The position numbers and the translations under genes are program-made. A DNA stretch of 57,500 bases from Hirudo medicinalis. Taxonomy: Eukaryota > Annelida > Clitellata > Hirudinida > Hirudinidae. The stretch is from positions 1-57,500 of the forward strand of contig MPNW01000387.1 of assembly GCA_011800805.1 (NCBI GenBank), written 5' to 3'. This document shows, piece by piece, positions 26,101 to 37,117 of this stretch (position 1 is its first letter; every line of letters begins with the position of its first letter). The notes under the pieces are model-generated. The model did not search any database, had not been told where the DNA came from, and was given only the letters and a program-made list of their open reading frames with translations.

Positions 26101-27803
26101 CGTTTTTACTTATAAATATATTAAAAGAATTGACGTACATTTGTAATGATAAATAATTCTCATTTTTTAGAAAGAAATAATTTTCGAATCACTGGGTAAG
26201 ATCTTAATTATCCATAATATTAAAATAAAGAACAGAATAAATAAACAAATGAGTAATTAATAACACTAACCAAATCATTATTGAATAACTTTTTTATGAC
26301 AATTAACTGAACTCATCAAATTACATCCAAATAACTTACCTCAGTTCAGCCAGCCTACCGATGGCCTCGGCAAATATTCTAACATTCCTGAGTGTCGAAC
26401 CGAACAAGGAAAGGTGTCGAAGATTCTTCAAGGATCCAATTTCTTCCGCGTGCTGCTCGTTCAGTTCTCCGTTCTCCAGTTCCAGGAATTCAAGAGTTTC
26501 TTTGCAACATTCGAAGTCGATTTTCAGTGGCAAATGACCGAATAAGTGGAAATCCAAGGATAGCTTTTTCATGTTTTTAAGCCCTGGACCGATCAGGAAG
26601 CTGAAGGAGAATTTGTTTGTAAGTAATTACTTAAAATCCTGACTAAATTGTGGGATTAGATGGGAAAGATGGGGTTTTTAGGTATTGAGTTAGTATTAAC
26701 ATTTGAAAACCAAAAGAGCAATTACCCATTACTCCTTGCCTTACCCCTCAATAGCATCAATGGGCGGAATCGTCACCGCAGAAAGAGATGCAACTCACTC
26801 TTTTTTATGGGCAGGCACGAGCACTGTGCAGGACAGAACATCGAACGAGGAAACCTCGTCACAGATGTCATTGATCTCTTGCAAGGTCGCACTGTGATTG
26901 TAAAAGAAGCTCGTCGTCGGCGCCTGGTCCAACTTCCCCGTTAGCTTGAGGCAAATTTTTTTCAGGGGGTAAAAGGGGTTGCGGCAGAGGTCCACGTCCA
27001 TCCAGAAGAGGGTGTGTCTTTGCAGGCAGATATTCAATTGATCATAATCGATCAACCATCCTGTTTCGCAGCTTCTCTTAAGGAGTCGTGCCAACAGAAA
27101 GGGAGGAAAAGGAAGTAAGTCTGAGGGATCTGGAGTCGAAAAATACAACAGTCATTGTTTGAACTTGTAATGATGACACTGCAGTGTTTCAAATGTGATT
27201 GAATTAAATTTAATATGCATTAAAACAATCAAGTGAACTTAATCATTTATACATTACGTAAGGTGTAGACTGTCAACACATGAATATTCACAACTATTAC
27301 GTTTCCTATTATCAATCGTGATATTATTAATAATTAATTACGTAACTGCAATATTTGCATAATTATTATTAAGGAGTTTTATTAAAAGTCCTACCTGAAC
27401 AACAGAATTTGTGTTGTTGACTGACGAAGAGCTTCTCGAAATGAATGATGATTTTGTCCATCAAGCAGTTTTGCAGTGACTTTGGTGACCTCTTGACTTT
27501 TGAACTCGTGTTCTTGTCTTCAATGAATTGATCACCGAATGTTATTAATTTCTCGATTTATGACGGCAATAATAGTAATAATAACAATAAATTAGTTAGA
27601 AATAAATATTATACCAAAATATTATGTCGTATTAAATAGTGATAAATAATGTTGTAAAAATATTATTATTTTCAACGATAGTCGTTAATTGTCGACAGTT
27701 AATTCAGTATTAGAAATATTTTTCAACGAATTTTCAGATGATTTTCGACATTTTAGCTTAACAAATGGAGCAAAACCCAAGCATGTTCAAATGACTTACC
27801 CAT
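23105..27803 (-). CDS. ZYG11: ZYG11-family leucine-rich-repeat protein, CUL2 ligase receptor type (13 exons, about 509 aa)
   Basis: Exons 5' to 3': 27803-27800 (ATG G only), 27517-27395, 27129-26799, 26600-26340, 26071-25952, 25847-25739, 25465-25316, 25080-25029, 24707-24671 (or from 24721), 24343-24292, 24124-24071, 23484-23341, 23197-23105. Phases agree throughout and the sum is a multiple of three. The N-terminus has a VHL/BC-box-like SLQNCLMDKIIIHFEKLF, which lines up with the SLLDICLNFLTTHLEKF region of ZYG11B, followed by leucine-rich repeats (LEFLELENGELNEQHAEEIG, LRSLNLSGSEAF). The block FNFLGFC to VLRDCIYEIAFLIEG aligns with the start of the ZYG11 armadillo-like region. In its family the protein recruits substrates, including N-terminal glycine degrons, to CUL2-elongin. 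It is clearly shorter than vertebrate ZYG11B, so much of the C-terminal ARM region is missing or diverged. Exon 1 is inferred only from phase and the donor. Confidence 0.75.
25225..25300 (+). mobile_element. SINE tail fragment in a ZYG11 intron
   Basis: GGCGCTATAACAATTGCC, followed by GCACGTGGCGCTATATAAATGG, shares the tail module of the SINE family. The tRNA-like head is not recognisable. Confidence 0.45.
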
Positions 27804-28607
27804 GTTATATTTTTATTTATTCCAGACTTTAAAATCCGTTTTTAATAAAAAAAAAAGCTTTCTGGGCGATGTTATAAAGATTGAAGATCACATATGAGAG
27901 CCAAAGAATTCTAAAAGAATGTTTGTAAATAAATGCAAAAATGTTTTAATCGAAATTTCAAATTTAATAACTTAACTTAATAATTACACAAATAATAAGC
28001 ACACAAATAATTGAGTATTAAAAAATAATACACTAATTGATATTTGTCGAACAGTAAGCGTTCATTTCATAAGCCATTTCACTTAGAAAATATTTTCTGA
28101 ATCTGTTTGTAGAAAGTAGTGGAAAATTAATCGAATCGTTTAACAATTGATTTAATTTGAATCTCCGCGCTCAGATAGAATTTGTCACCTGCCCACCTGG
28201 ATTACACCAACATTTAAAGGATGTCGTTCGGATCTCGACACAAACTATTTATTGGTTCTAAAAATTATTCAATGTTTATTAATGATAAGTTATTAGACCT
28301 CTAGCATATAAATACATTAATCCACGTATTAAGTCCTCTTTGAGATTTTTAAGGAAGTAAACATCTTCTTTTCACTGAGTAATTAATATTTTAATAAGTC
28401 CCCAGAACCCAATAAACCCTTTTGACAAGCTGAAATGAAATAATAATGGAAAAATGAGTCAAGGAATTCTTAATGAACAACATTTCGTGAATGATTAAAA
28501 TGTTTATTACCAGGAAATCAATTAAAATCCAGTTCTGAAATGGACCTAACATGGTCAATATAAAACAAATCGCATCCAATTTTAACAGCACTTCCACTTT
28601 CCACTTC
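27804..28607. other. Intergenic, upstream of ZYG11-like and downstream of the neuropeptide gene
   Basis: AT-rich DNA with no recognised exon. It contains the presumed ZYG11-like promoter and the 3' flank of the neuropeptide gene, with a minus-strand AATAAA at 28503-28508. Confidence 0.6.
28503..28508 (-). terminator. Polyadenylation signal of the neuropeptide gene
   Basis: TTTATT on plus, so AATAAA on minus, 100 bp downstream of the stop codon at 28608. Confidence 0.5.
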
Positions 28608-29412
28608 CTAAAACTTGACCTTTAAACTCCTCTTCCCAAGACCAGCATATCTGAGCGAGGCAGACGACTTGACCGTGTCAGGGGATCGCTTCTTGAAGCC
28701 CTCGTAGGATGAATCGAGATCAAAATCTCCATCTCTGCCTCTGCCAAGGATCAAGGTCCTGTAGTAAGGATCAACAATGAGTTGTTCTTCTAGAGAAGGT
28801 CTTTCCAATTTTCCTTCTGAGAACCCTGGGAGTTGTTTGAGGGCAACGTTGTCCAAACATCCCCTATCCGAAGTGACGAATGGGGAGGCAGAGAGCTTCT
28901 CGAAGACGTCAAGGTTTTCCGAAGGGTACTCCCTGCTGGCTTGTGCTGGGTTTGGGCGAGAACATATGATTTAGAACATATGAAGTCTCCTTTTAGTTTG
29001 ATATTATGAAGCATTCTGAATTAATTTAAAAGTTTTTGATAGTTTTAATTACTTTTATTTGTATTTCTATATTAGTAGATTTTTTATTTTCCATTAAATT
29101 TGTATTTTATATAAAAAAAAAAGGTTTGCGGGCATTTTCTTTTAATCTCCAGATGACCCAACAAAAATATATATCCAAGATATTTGCCTAAATTCATTAA
29201 ACCTTCATAAAAATTTAAACTTATTTTTCTATCATCTTTAGCTACAAATTGAAGTAATTTTTAACAAAAGCAAACAAAAATTCCAAATAATAAATTATAG
29301 GCCTTAAATGGCCTTAAAAGTTTGTATTTGATGACCAACCTCCGACAACGAATGAAGCAACTTCAAAGGACAGAACCACAAACAGGAAAGCAAGGCTCAT
29401 TTGGTTTCTCAT
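28608..29412 (-). CDS. Secreted neuropeptide precursor, predicted amidated peptide (136 aa, two exons)
   Basis: Exon 1 (29412-29340) encodes a signal peptide, MRNQMSLAFLFVVLSFEVAS; exon 2 (28945-28608) the rest, joined in phase 1 at a CCCAG acceptor. The C-terminus has classic prohormone processing: KKR, then SPDTVKSSASLRYAGL, then GKR and a short tail SLKVKF. Cleavage after the dibasic sites and use of the Gly would give a 16-residue peptide ending in Leu-amide. One further basic pair is not needed to define it. A single Cys lies in the spacer. I do not recognise the mature peptide as any standard family (not FGLamide, RYamide, LRFamide or PDF). A TATA box lies about 395 bp upstream of the ATG, with a likely 5' UTR intron between. 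It is probably secreted from neurons or endocrine cells. Confidence 0.75.
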
Positions 29413-29450
29413 GGCGATGATGTGAGTTGTCTGCAGATTTTATAAAAATT
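29413..29450 (-). other. Probable 5' UTR exon start and acceptor of the neuropeptide gene
   Basis: On the minus strand AAAATCTGCAG is followed by ACAACTCACATCATCGCC and the ATG, so a splice acceptor lies about 18 bp before the start codon. A GTCAG|GTTCGG-like donor lies near 29769, downstream of the TATA box, giving a 5' UTR intron of about 340 bp. Confidence 0.45.
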
Positions 29451-29805
29451 AATATTATTACTTTATTATTCACACTACAATTAAATAATTCTAATGTCAA
29501 ATCATTACGATGTAATTTCTACTCAAACCAGCGTAAGATAAGATCATACACACATCGTAAATCTTTCAAAGTAACTTATTGTAGCAAAAAAGAATTGGCA
29601 CATTCATTTACACTCTTTCAATCCTTTTATGAATATTTTAAAAAAAAGTGGTTGCCTAGCAACAGAATAGATAAAAATAGATAGATAGATAGACACATAA
29701 ATAAATTATTTCAGACCTGAATTAGTATATTATGTCCCTTATTTACTCTTTCACCTCCCGCTCAAATCCGAACCTGACTGCATGAAATCCGAAGACGACG
29801 ATTCC

Positions 29806-29812
29806 TTTTATA
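29806..29812 (-). promoter_or_regulatory. TATA box of the neuropeptide gene
   Basis: CCTATAAAAGG on the minus strand, with a putative transcription start about 25-30 bp downstream near 29780. This is the strongest TATA box I saw on the minus strand, in line with the TATA-containing promoters common in peptide-hormone genes. Confidence 0.5.
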
Positions 29813-29819
29813 GGCTTAG

Positions 29820-32020
29820 AAAAAGGGAGTCACAACCTCAGTCTCTTTTATTATTGTTGTTGTTTATATTTTTTTTAGATGTTATTATTATTGTTGTTGT
29901 TGTTGTTAATATTTTTAGATGTTATTATTGTTGTTGTTGTTGTTACTGTTGTTTGAATTATCATTGCTAGTGTTGTTTCCTAGTAGACTTACGTGCCATC
30001 CATGTTAACATGTTAGAGACCTTTGTTTATCATTCCTCCCTTTTCCTTTCTTACATGCGGCCCTACATGGAGTTTGTCTCTTTTACGTACGCCCCCTCGG
30101 TACGGGCTGTCGATCTTTTTATTCGTTTTATTCTTTTTAAAATAAGTAAATTATTAGTATAAATAATTTAATATTTAATTACGCACAAGTAATACTTGAA
30201 TTATCAATTTAAATAATTTAATATGTAATTTATTCATTTAAATAATTTATTTAAATATTTTTGATATATATACATGTTGATAACAAGGGCGATGACAAAT
30301 TATAATATGCTTGATGATAAATTACAATATAATTTTTATAAAAAAAAATAGCACTTATGTATTTTAATCGAGCGAATAAGATCAGCTTTCAATTTGCAGT
30401 GACCTGATTCCTCTCTCATCTCCAGAATCAGGAATTCCATGCAACTTCTCCGAATTTAGAAACGCCCCCCCATACATGAACCATTGGTCTGTTAATGCTG
30501 TAATTTACATTTCTTTTCTGGGATTGTCTCAGAATCTTGTTTCTGCGGCGGCATGAATAGATGGACGAAAAAGTGGCCGTTTGGATTGAAAATGGATGGA
30601 TGGGTGGACGGACGGCCGGCCGGACGGAAGGGTGGCACTCGAAAATGAGAACGAACACAAAGAACAGAAAGATGGATGGGGGAAAAGATGATCCGAGGAT
30701 AAATAAAGCCTGATTTATTTACTGAGAAGATTCGAGCAAATTTTAGGCGCACGATAAATTTGAATTAATTGACCTGACGAAATACACTTCAACAACATCG
30801 TCATCATCATTATTCCGTCTTCATCAATTGTTACCGCCATCGTCATCACCATTACCAACATTACTATCATCACCTTCATCATCGCCGTCGTCATCGTCAT
30901 CATCAGCCACATCACCATCATTACGTTCCAAGGTGACTGATAACTTGCATCCTTCAAATTCTCATTTGGCTTTATTGGCAAATTGAGACTAAGTGAGGAT
31001 GAATTATTTTTTTTCAGCGGTTGATTCTTTTTAGATAAATTTTTTGTCTCTCGTTTTCAAATCAGCTCTTTTTCTATCGCTGAGTTAGTTATTTTTGGTT
31101 CTCTAATTTTACTAAACCCCATTTCGATATGCCAACCTTTTTTGTAAATAAATTTATAAGCTTTTTAAGATCTTCAATTAGTGATCTCAATTCAATGTTA
31201 ATACAAAATGTAAATAATAAATGATTATCGACAGCTAATATCGATATTTAATGCTTCAATAACAGTGAAGAAGTTGTACTCCATTAGGCTGATTTTTTTT
31301 TCCAACGTAATCATAAAAAACGGTTAAGAATTTAACAATTTATCTCATGCGATGGCAACATGGAGACAAATGATGCAAGAAAATCCTTCTGTGTTTGGTT
31401 AATGGAGAGTTTCTTAAATGAACTTTGTCAAAGCAATTCGCGAAACATCGTCATCATCCCAAGATGTGATTGAAAGTACGATTGAAACCTACAATGTCAT
31501 CAATCCGTCATTTCCGACATTGCATAATGTGACTGTAACATTTAACTCTCTTGTGTGAAATGTGATTCAAAGCTGAAGTGACAGGGCGAATGTAATTTGA
31601 AAGTTTTTAAACAGATTATCCTAAAAAGAAGGAAAAACAAAACAAAACTTCCGCCATGTTTATTCGCCGAGGGAGACCCCTTTTTAGGATTTAATGAGAC
31701 AAAATTCGAAAACATTTCTGCAAATCAGAAAAATATAATATTTGTATAAAACACTATTTTGTAATAAACTTAAAATATAACGAATAATTCTTTTCAAAAA
31801 TTCTGAAATCGTCAAGCTCTGACGGTTATTTCGGCTGGTCTCTGTTGGCAACGTAAGTGAGCATAAGGTGTCACCTTTTTTGACAGTTTGTCGGTCCTTG
31901 TTTTGTCTTGTCGAATTTTTAAATCTATGGAAGGTGTTTCTAAGAATATTTATTTGAATTTCCAACAATTTGATCGAATTTAAAGTTGGCAGTTCGTTTT
32001 AATCTCCGAGGACATCTTGA
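29820..32020. other. Intergenic between neuropeptide and WSC genes
   Basis: AT-rich with TTG/GTT microsatellites near 29860-29950, a GGAC/GGCC-rich array near 30590-30625, and CAT/CATC arrays near 30800-30925. Short open frames here are low-complexity. A GC-richer segment (about 30050-30120) has no feature I recognise. It should include the promoter of the plus-strand WSC gene. Confidence 0.55.
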
Positions 32021-33668
32021 ATGTTGCCGTCGGCGTCCATATTTTTGTCGTCGATCGTCGTTTATTTCTGCAGAAGCAGCGATCCTCTTGCGATGAATCT
32101 AAAAGAGAGGAAGTTAAGCGGTCACAATTTGAAAGTTAATCGGACATTTTATCGAATTAATAAAGCCGATGGCTACAAAGCATCATTTTTAAGTTTAAGA
32201 AATCTGACTTCGTTGGAACCTCGGAAAGAAAAATTTTTTTTTTACCGGGCATTACAAGATTATAAATTCAGGCTTAAGCTCAGGAGAAGATATTTAGAGC
32301 TGCTCAACCATCTGAATAATCCGCCAATGAATTGGAATCAGAAGTGGTTGAACATTTTCGACAAAGAGGGCAACATGAGACCCCAGTACCTCAACACGCC
32401 ACTTGGTTTGCGAGCCAAACAGTTAATGGCACAATCGGGAGATTCTTTCATTTCATACTTTTTTCAGCCACTGGTTAAACTTTGGCATTTATTGAGGCCG
32501 ATAAGTTTTAGCGACATCGCTGAGCGAAGATTCTACCGGAACGATTCCGAGACTTCATCCCAAAAGACCTCCTTCGTTGACCTTACCAGGCGGGAGGAAA
32601 GGTCAGTAGAAAGAAGGGGTCAAACGAGGTCAGAGATCGACCTTGGCGAGGAAATGATTGATGCCGATTCGACCGTTCCTCGAGATCTAACGAGGAAGGA
32701 GGACACGCCTCTTGCAACTTATGTCTACATACCAACGACTTACATAGGTACCCAAGCAATAACCCTGGTTACGAAATATTACAAAATCACATGGTTACCC
32801 CACTAGGATGGGGTACCATGGATACATTTTAGAGATTTAATGTGAGGGCTTGCTTAAGAGTTGGTATTTACATATTACATTAACGATGTATTTTATCGGC
32901 GATAACCTAAGTAAGTTGTAATGCTGTAGTTCGTGACGTGAGCGTATTATTTATTGTAATAGGTAAAATTAAATTTATTATCAAAATTAATCGCGATATT
33001 TCTGAAAGCTCCTCTCACATTTCAATAATTGTTACCATTTTAAACCTCGAAGCTTTTATTTGTTTTCACGGATTTCTTTCTCCGAGCGAAAGTTCTATTT
33101 AATTGAAAATCCACTTTATTTCACGATATGTGTGTGTGTACTTCATTTATGTAGCGCCATACGCATAGCGTCAGAGGCGCTTTTTGTTGACCATTTGTAT
33201 AGCGCTCTTTCCCAAGAACGCTTGTGGCTGTGCATGCTGGGTTACGAACACGACCCATTGCGACTGTTGGCATTACCGGAGTATGCAGGAACACAACTCG
33301 TTCGACCAACTCCAAAGTTTCCAAGCCCTTCCAAAATAAACAAAATTCGGCGTGATCCAAGCCGGCAAAAAATAAAATGCTCAGAAATGGGTTTAAAAAA
33401 AATTTAGCGATCCTTTATTTTCTCTGACCGTCTCAATTCCCGCCGCGCGCCGAGTAGCAGACGAGAGGAGTGCAAGTATGAGAGGAAATGGATTAATCCA
33501 GTCGACCATTTTATCATTAGGTTGCTTCAGGAGATCCGTGCCGGTGTCGGGCATCTTTTCCCTCGTGGGTGAACCGACGATGAGCGTGGATGGATGCATT
33601 TATTTCTGCAGAGACCGCAGGAAAACCTACGCCGCCCTACACGTGGGTGGCTGGGTTTTTATTTTTGA

Positions 33669-33699
<31 letters not shown>

Positions 33700-34746
33700 C
33701 CAGTGGTTTTAGCTGGGATTATCTCTAATTATTACATATAATTGTTGCTAGGTAAGGGATTGTATAGGTTTTGCATAATTTACTAATCAAGTAATTACTA
33801 ATACTATAAATTATTATTATTAAAAATGTTATAATTAATAATAATATTATAATTATTAATATATTGTAATTAATAATACTGATTGGAATTATTACTAATA
33901 ATATTTATTAATTACATTTAGTAATTAATATTACTTTACCAAATTTCTATCGTTGATTAACAAAAACCAGTCGATTTGTCACGTATGTTAATAAAGGTAG
34001 TGGAAGCAATGTAATCACAATGTGATGTGATCGATTCCAAAGAAAAAAACACTCTCATCGTAACCTTTAAATTTTATTATTATTATTATTATTTTATTTT
34101 ATAATTTCACCGTGAATAAGCATTCACAGAATTCCTTGCTTGTTTTTATTTGTTTACGTCATCCTCAGATTTCGATCTTAAATTGGTAGGTAGCACTTAA
34201 TAAATTATAGCTTAATATCTTGATGATAATAATAATATTAATAATAATAATAATAATAATAATAATGTTATTATAATAGCATTTATATTGACTATATGTA
34301 TAAATATAATTATACATTTATGAAATAAATTGTATATTTTCATTAATAAAACAGGATTAATAACGTAATAATAATTATTATTATTATATTATGGTATGTT
34401 ATTACAACATAATTACTACTGTCCACAGAACGGCAGGGATTGTATATGTTACAGCTACGTGCTCCATAAAGACAAGACCGAGGAAGATTCGTGTAATAAG
34501 GAGTGCATTTCCAACTATCAACAGATTTGTGGGGGATTAGACGTCCTGAGCATCTTCACAACGTGTAATATCTTCTTCTACGGATTCTCTTGCACCCAGG
34601 TGACCGCCTGCACTGGCCGAACTTTTGAACTTGCCGTTGTCAAGTGCAACTTAATTATAAATTGATTGTAATTAGTTATCAATAATTGTTTGGTAGGTTA
34701 ATAATAATTAATAATAGCAATAGTAATAATAGTAATAATATTGATG

Positions 34747-34803
<57 letters not shown>

Positions 34804-34849
34804 GCAGAAATAATATTGATGATGATAATAATAATAATAATAATAATAA

Positions 34850-34880
<31 letters not shown>

Positions 34881-35813
34881 AAGAACGATGAATTAATTTC
34901 AAATTTGAATAACCCGCTAAGTAATAGTTATGGACGTTGTGCAGACAAACCAAAACTATTAAGAATTAAGTTTCTATTTTAACCCATTAATACAATTACC
35001 AATTCAATCAATACTTTTATATATGATATATTACATTATTGATATTTATATTTGTTATCTATAACACCATATAATTATTAATAAATATCATAGATAAATA
35101 GATATATATTAAATTATTATATTACATAGCAACAATAAATAAAAATTTCAAATATTAATAATGAATGAAAATATTATTCAAATACTTTGCAGACATGTTT
35201 CTGTGAGGATGGACAGTGTGACTTCTACACGGGGATTTGTCCTTCAGAAAGGTGCAAGGAAAACTGGAAAGGTCTCAGGTGTGACAGACGTGAGTAATAA
35301 TTGATTAGTTAATTGATTAATGAATATTAATGTATTATGTTAATTTATTGATTAGCATCGACTTAATGAATTATGTTAATTTATTCATATCATCAACTTA
35401 ATGAATATTAATGTATTACGTTAATTTATTGATTAGCATCGACTTAATGAATTATGCTAATTTATTGATTAGCATCAACTTAATGAATATTAATCACACT
35501 GGTGCGTTAACATAAACATTCGAATCCTGGTCAGCTCAGGCCAATCATTTCTTGTTGCCTCCGCTATTGCTAGTCTTAATATTAATTAATGTTAATTAGG
35601 GGCGGTTGTGATGATGATAACGGTGATAATGGTAGCGATGATGATGATGATGATGATGCTAAACATATCTCTTTTTCAGATGCATTCTTAGATGTGGACT
35701 TGGCAACGGCTTGTTGGACTGGTTTAATCATATATTTTGGAGGATCCGTGGTCATCGTTGGATTCTCCTGCTGGACTTTGGTCCACATGAGGTTGACCTC
35801 TGACTTCAATTAA
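32021..35813 (+). CDS. WSC plus EGF-like single-pass membrane protein (5 exons, about 436 aa)
   Basis: Exons 32021-32747, 33461-33642, 34429-34599, 35193-35289, 35680-35813; phases match and the sum is a multiple of three. Exon 1 starts with a probable signal peptide, MLPSASIFLSSIVVYFC, then about 220 charged residues with N-glycosylation sites (NRT, NLT) and no recognised domain. Exons 2-3 form a WSC domain: LGCFRRSVPVSG, SVDGCIYFCRD, then DCICYSY and CNKECISNYQQICGG. Exon 4 is an EGF-like module (TCFCEDGQCDFYTGICPS, CKENWKGLRCD). Exon 5 holds one transmembrane segment (GLIIYFGGSVVIVGFSC) and a short cytoplasmic tail. WSC domains are thought to bind carbohydrate. Exon 3 could instead end later, at 34639, which would add residues before the EGF-like module. 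The link between exon 1 and the WSC exons rests on phase only. Confidence 0.75.
33137..33290 (-). mobile_element. tRNA-derived SINE copy in a WSC gene intron
   Basis: In minus orientation: GTCGCAATGGGTCG, a B-box-like GTTCGTAACCC, and two tail modules (TAGCGCTCTTTCCC and CGCATAGCGTCAGAGGCGC on plus, next to CATTTATGTAGCGCC). It has the same architecture as the copy at 2700. Confidence 0.6.
34700..34890. repeat. AAT / GAT / AAG compound microsatellite
   Basis: A long AAT array, two GATGAT islands, then an AAG run of about ten units, in the intron after WSC exon 3. The Asn- and Lys-rich frames are repeat artefacts. Confidence 0.9.
35285..35510. repeat. Degenerate tandem repeat, unit about 50-60 bp
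   Basis: Three to four copies of a module built from ACTTAATGAATTATGTTAAT and TTATTGATTAGCATC(G/A) follow WSC exon 4. Confidence 0.65.
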
Positions 35814-35882
35814 TTATGCAAATTAATCATTTGTAACGACCTAATTCGTTATTAGCCGAATAGATGAATGACGACCGCATAA

Positions 35883-35888
35883 AATAAA
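35883..35888 (+). terminator. Polyadenylation signal of the WSC gene
   Basis: AATAAA 70 bp after the WSC stop codon. Confidence 0.55.
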
Positions 35889-36290
35889 TACAATTTTAAT
35901 GATAATAAATATTAATTATATCAGTTGTTGAGGCAAACAAAAACACGTAAGTATTAGTGGAAATTCATTATTATTATGATTATTATCATCATCCTATGTT
36001 GATCATCATCACCGCCACGACGCTCATCGGAACCTGCTCAAAGTCCATCAACGCAATTAGGAGTTAATGAAGTCCCACCATGGACGCCCTAATTCGATGG
36101 TGCCGGGGCTGACAAATTTCGTGGGAGTACATTTATTTATTTTCAATCAATTCTAGGATTCTACAGGCGGAAATATAAAGCCCTGCCTGGCTGCTGTCCG
36201 TCAGGGAGCGTTCCATCTAAAACATGCTGGAAGATCCTCGTTTGGAAAGGAATAAGAATGAGGAGTCTTCAACGAGTTGATATAAAAAGA

Positions 36291-36298
36291 TATAAAAG
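36291..36298 (+). promoter_or_regulatory. Candidate TATA box, gene unknown
   Basis: TATAAAAG, preceded by a second TATAAAAAG, lies about 230 bp upstream of an ATG at 36528. No downstream gene on this strand could be joined to it. Confidence 0.3.
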
Positions 36299-36527
36299 TC
36301 GAGACGAGACGTCTGCCCGGGTTTAGCGCGTTTTTGCACTGGAAAAATTGTGCGTGCTTGCGTGCGTGTTCGAAAGCGGAGTGTAGTTAATGTTTTGCGT
36401 AACATTTTGTTAATATATTGCCTAATTATTACCACCGTTAGTAAATATTAAGGATTTTAGTGTACTGGGGTTGTTTTGTTTTTTGTTTTTTTACGAGAAC
36501 GGGTAACGTAACACTGTAGAGTAGGTA

Positions 36528-36623
36528 ATGGCGGCTTCGTTGTCGGCGACATCATCATTCTACCAGCTTCCAAATCGCAAGGTGGCGGGTCTCGCCCTTC
36601 AAAGCATCGATCGGTCGCAATGA
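36528..36623 (+). CDS. Small open frame or orphan first exon, 31 codons
   Basis: ATGGCGGCTTCG begins a 31-residue frame (MAASLSATSSFYQLPNRK then VAGLALQSIDRSQ). A usable donor, CGCAAG|GTGGCG, lies inside, so it could be a first coding exon. I found no matching second exon on the plus strand before 42071. Composition is more GC-rich than the surroundings. It may be non-coding. Confidence 0.15.
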   Translation: MAASLSATSSFYQLPNRKVAGLALQSIDRSQ

Positions 36624-37077
36624 TTACATTGTTTAATATAATAATAATAATAATATCAATTTATAATATCGACTCGTGATAACATTATTCCACATTAGGA
36701 TATTATAATTCCAAGTTTAAAGTTAGCAAAATATTCGCGCGCTGGTGAAGCGAGCTCGTGAGGTCGGGCGATCCACTCCAAGGGTTAAGCCACCGAATCT
36801 GTGAACCTGTTCGACATACCTAATAATTTATTAATTGATGCTGCTTAAATTATAGACGTAATTACTACACTTATTCTCTTCTCTGCTAAAAAATTTTAAG
36901 TTCGACTGACCATCCACTGCAACCAAAGACAAAGAGCTTTAGGTTTGTTGAGAATAAAAGCAGTAACTTTTACAAAACAAATGCACACGACATCATTGGA
37001 GTAGATGAATTGTCATTAGTAAGATGATTAATAATAATAATGTTAATAATAATAATAGTTAGGGTTAATAATAATAA

Positions 37078-37083
37078 TTTTAT
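37078..37083 (-). terminator. Polyadenylation signal of ATXN10
   Basis: TTTATT on plus, so AATAAA on minus, 35 bp past the ATXN10 stop codon. A close but workable position. Confidence 0.4.
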
Positions 37084-37117
37084 TAATATTAATGACGACT
37101 CAGAAGTGCTGTGCATG

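Larger units (their letters stand above)
35890..37077. other. Intergenic between WSC and ATXN10, with a possible unassigned promoter
   Basis: Holds a plus-strand TATAAAAG (36291-36298), a GC-richer stretch near 36480-36620 with a 31-codon open frame, AAT arrays, and a GC-rich piece near 36735-36790 that I cannot classify. No exon with clear homology was seen. Confidence 0.5.

Noticed and set aside
30428..30752. Pro/His-rich frames near 30.5 kb
   Set aside because: They read through a GGAC/GGCC/GGAT simple repeat; no splice structure or family resemblance.
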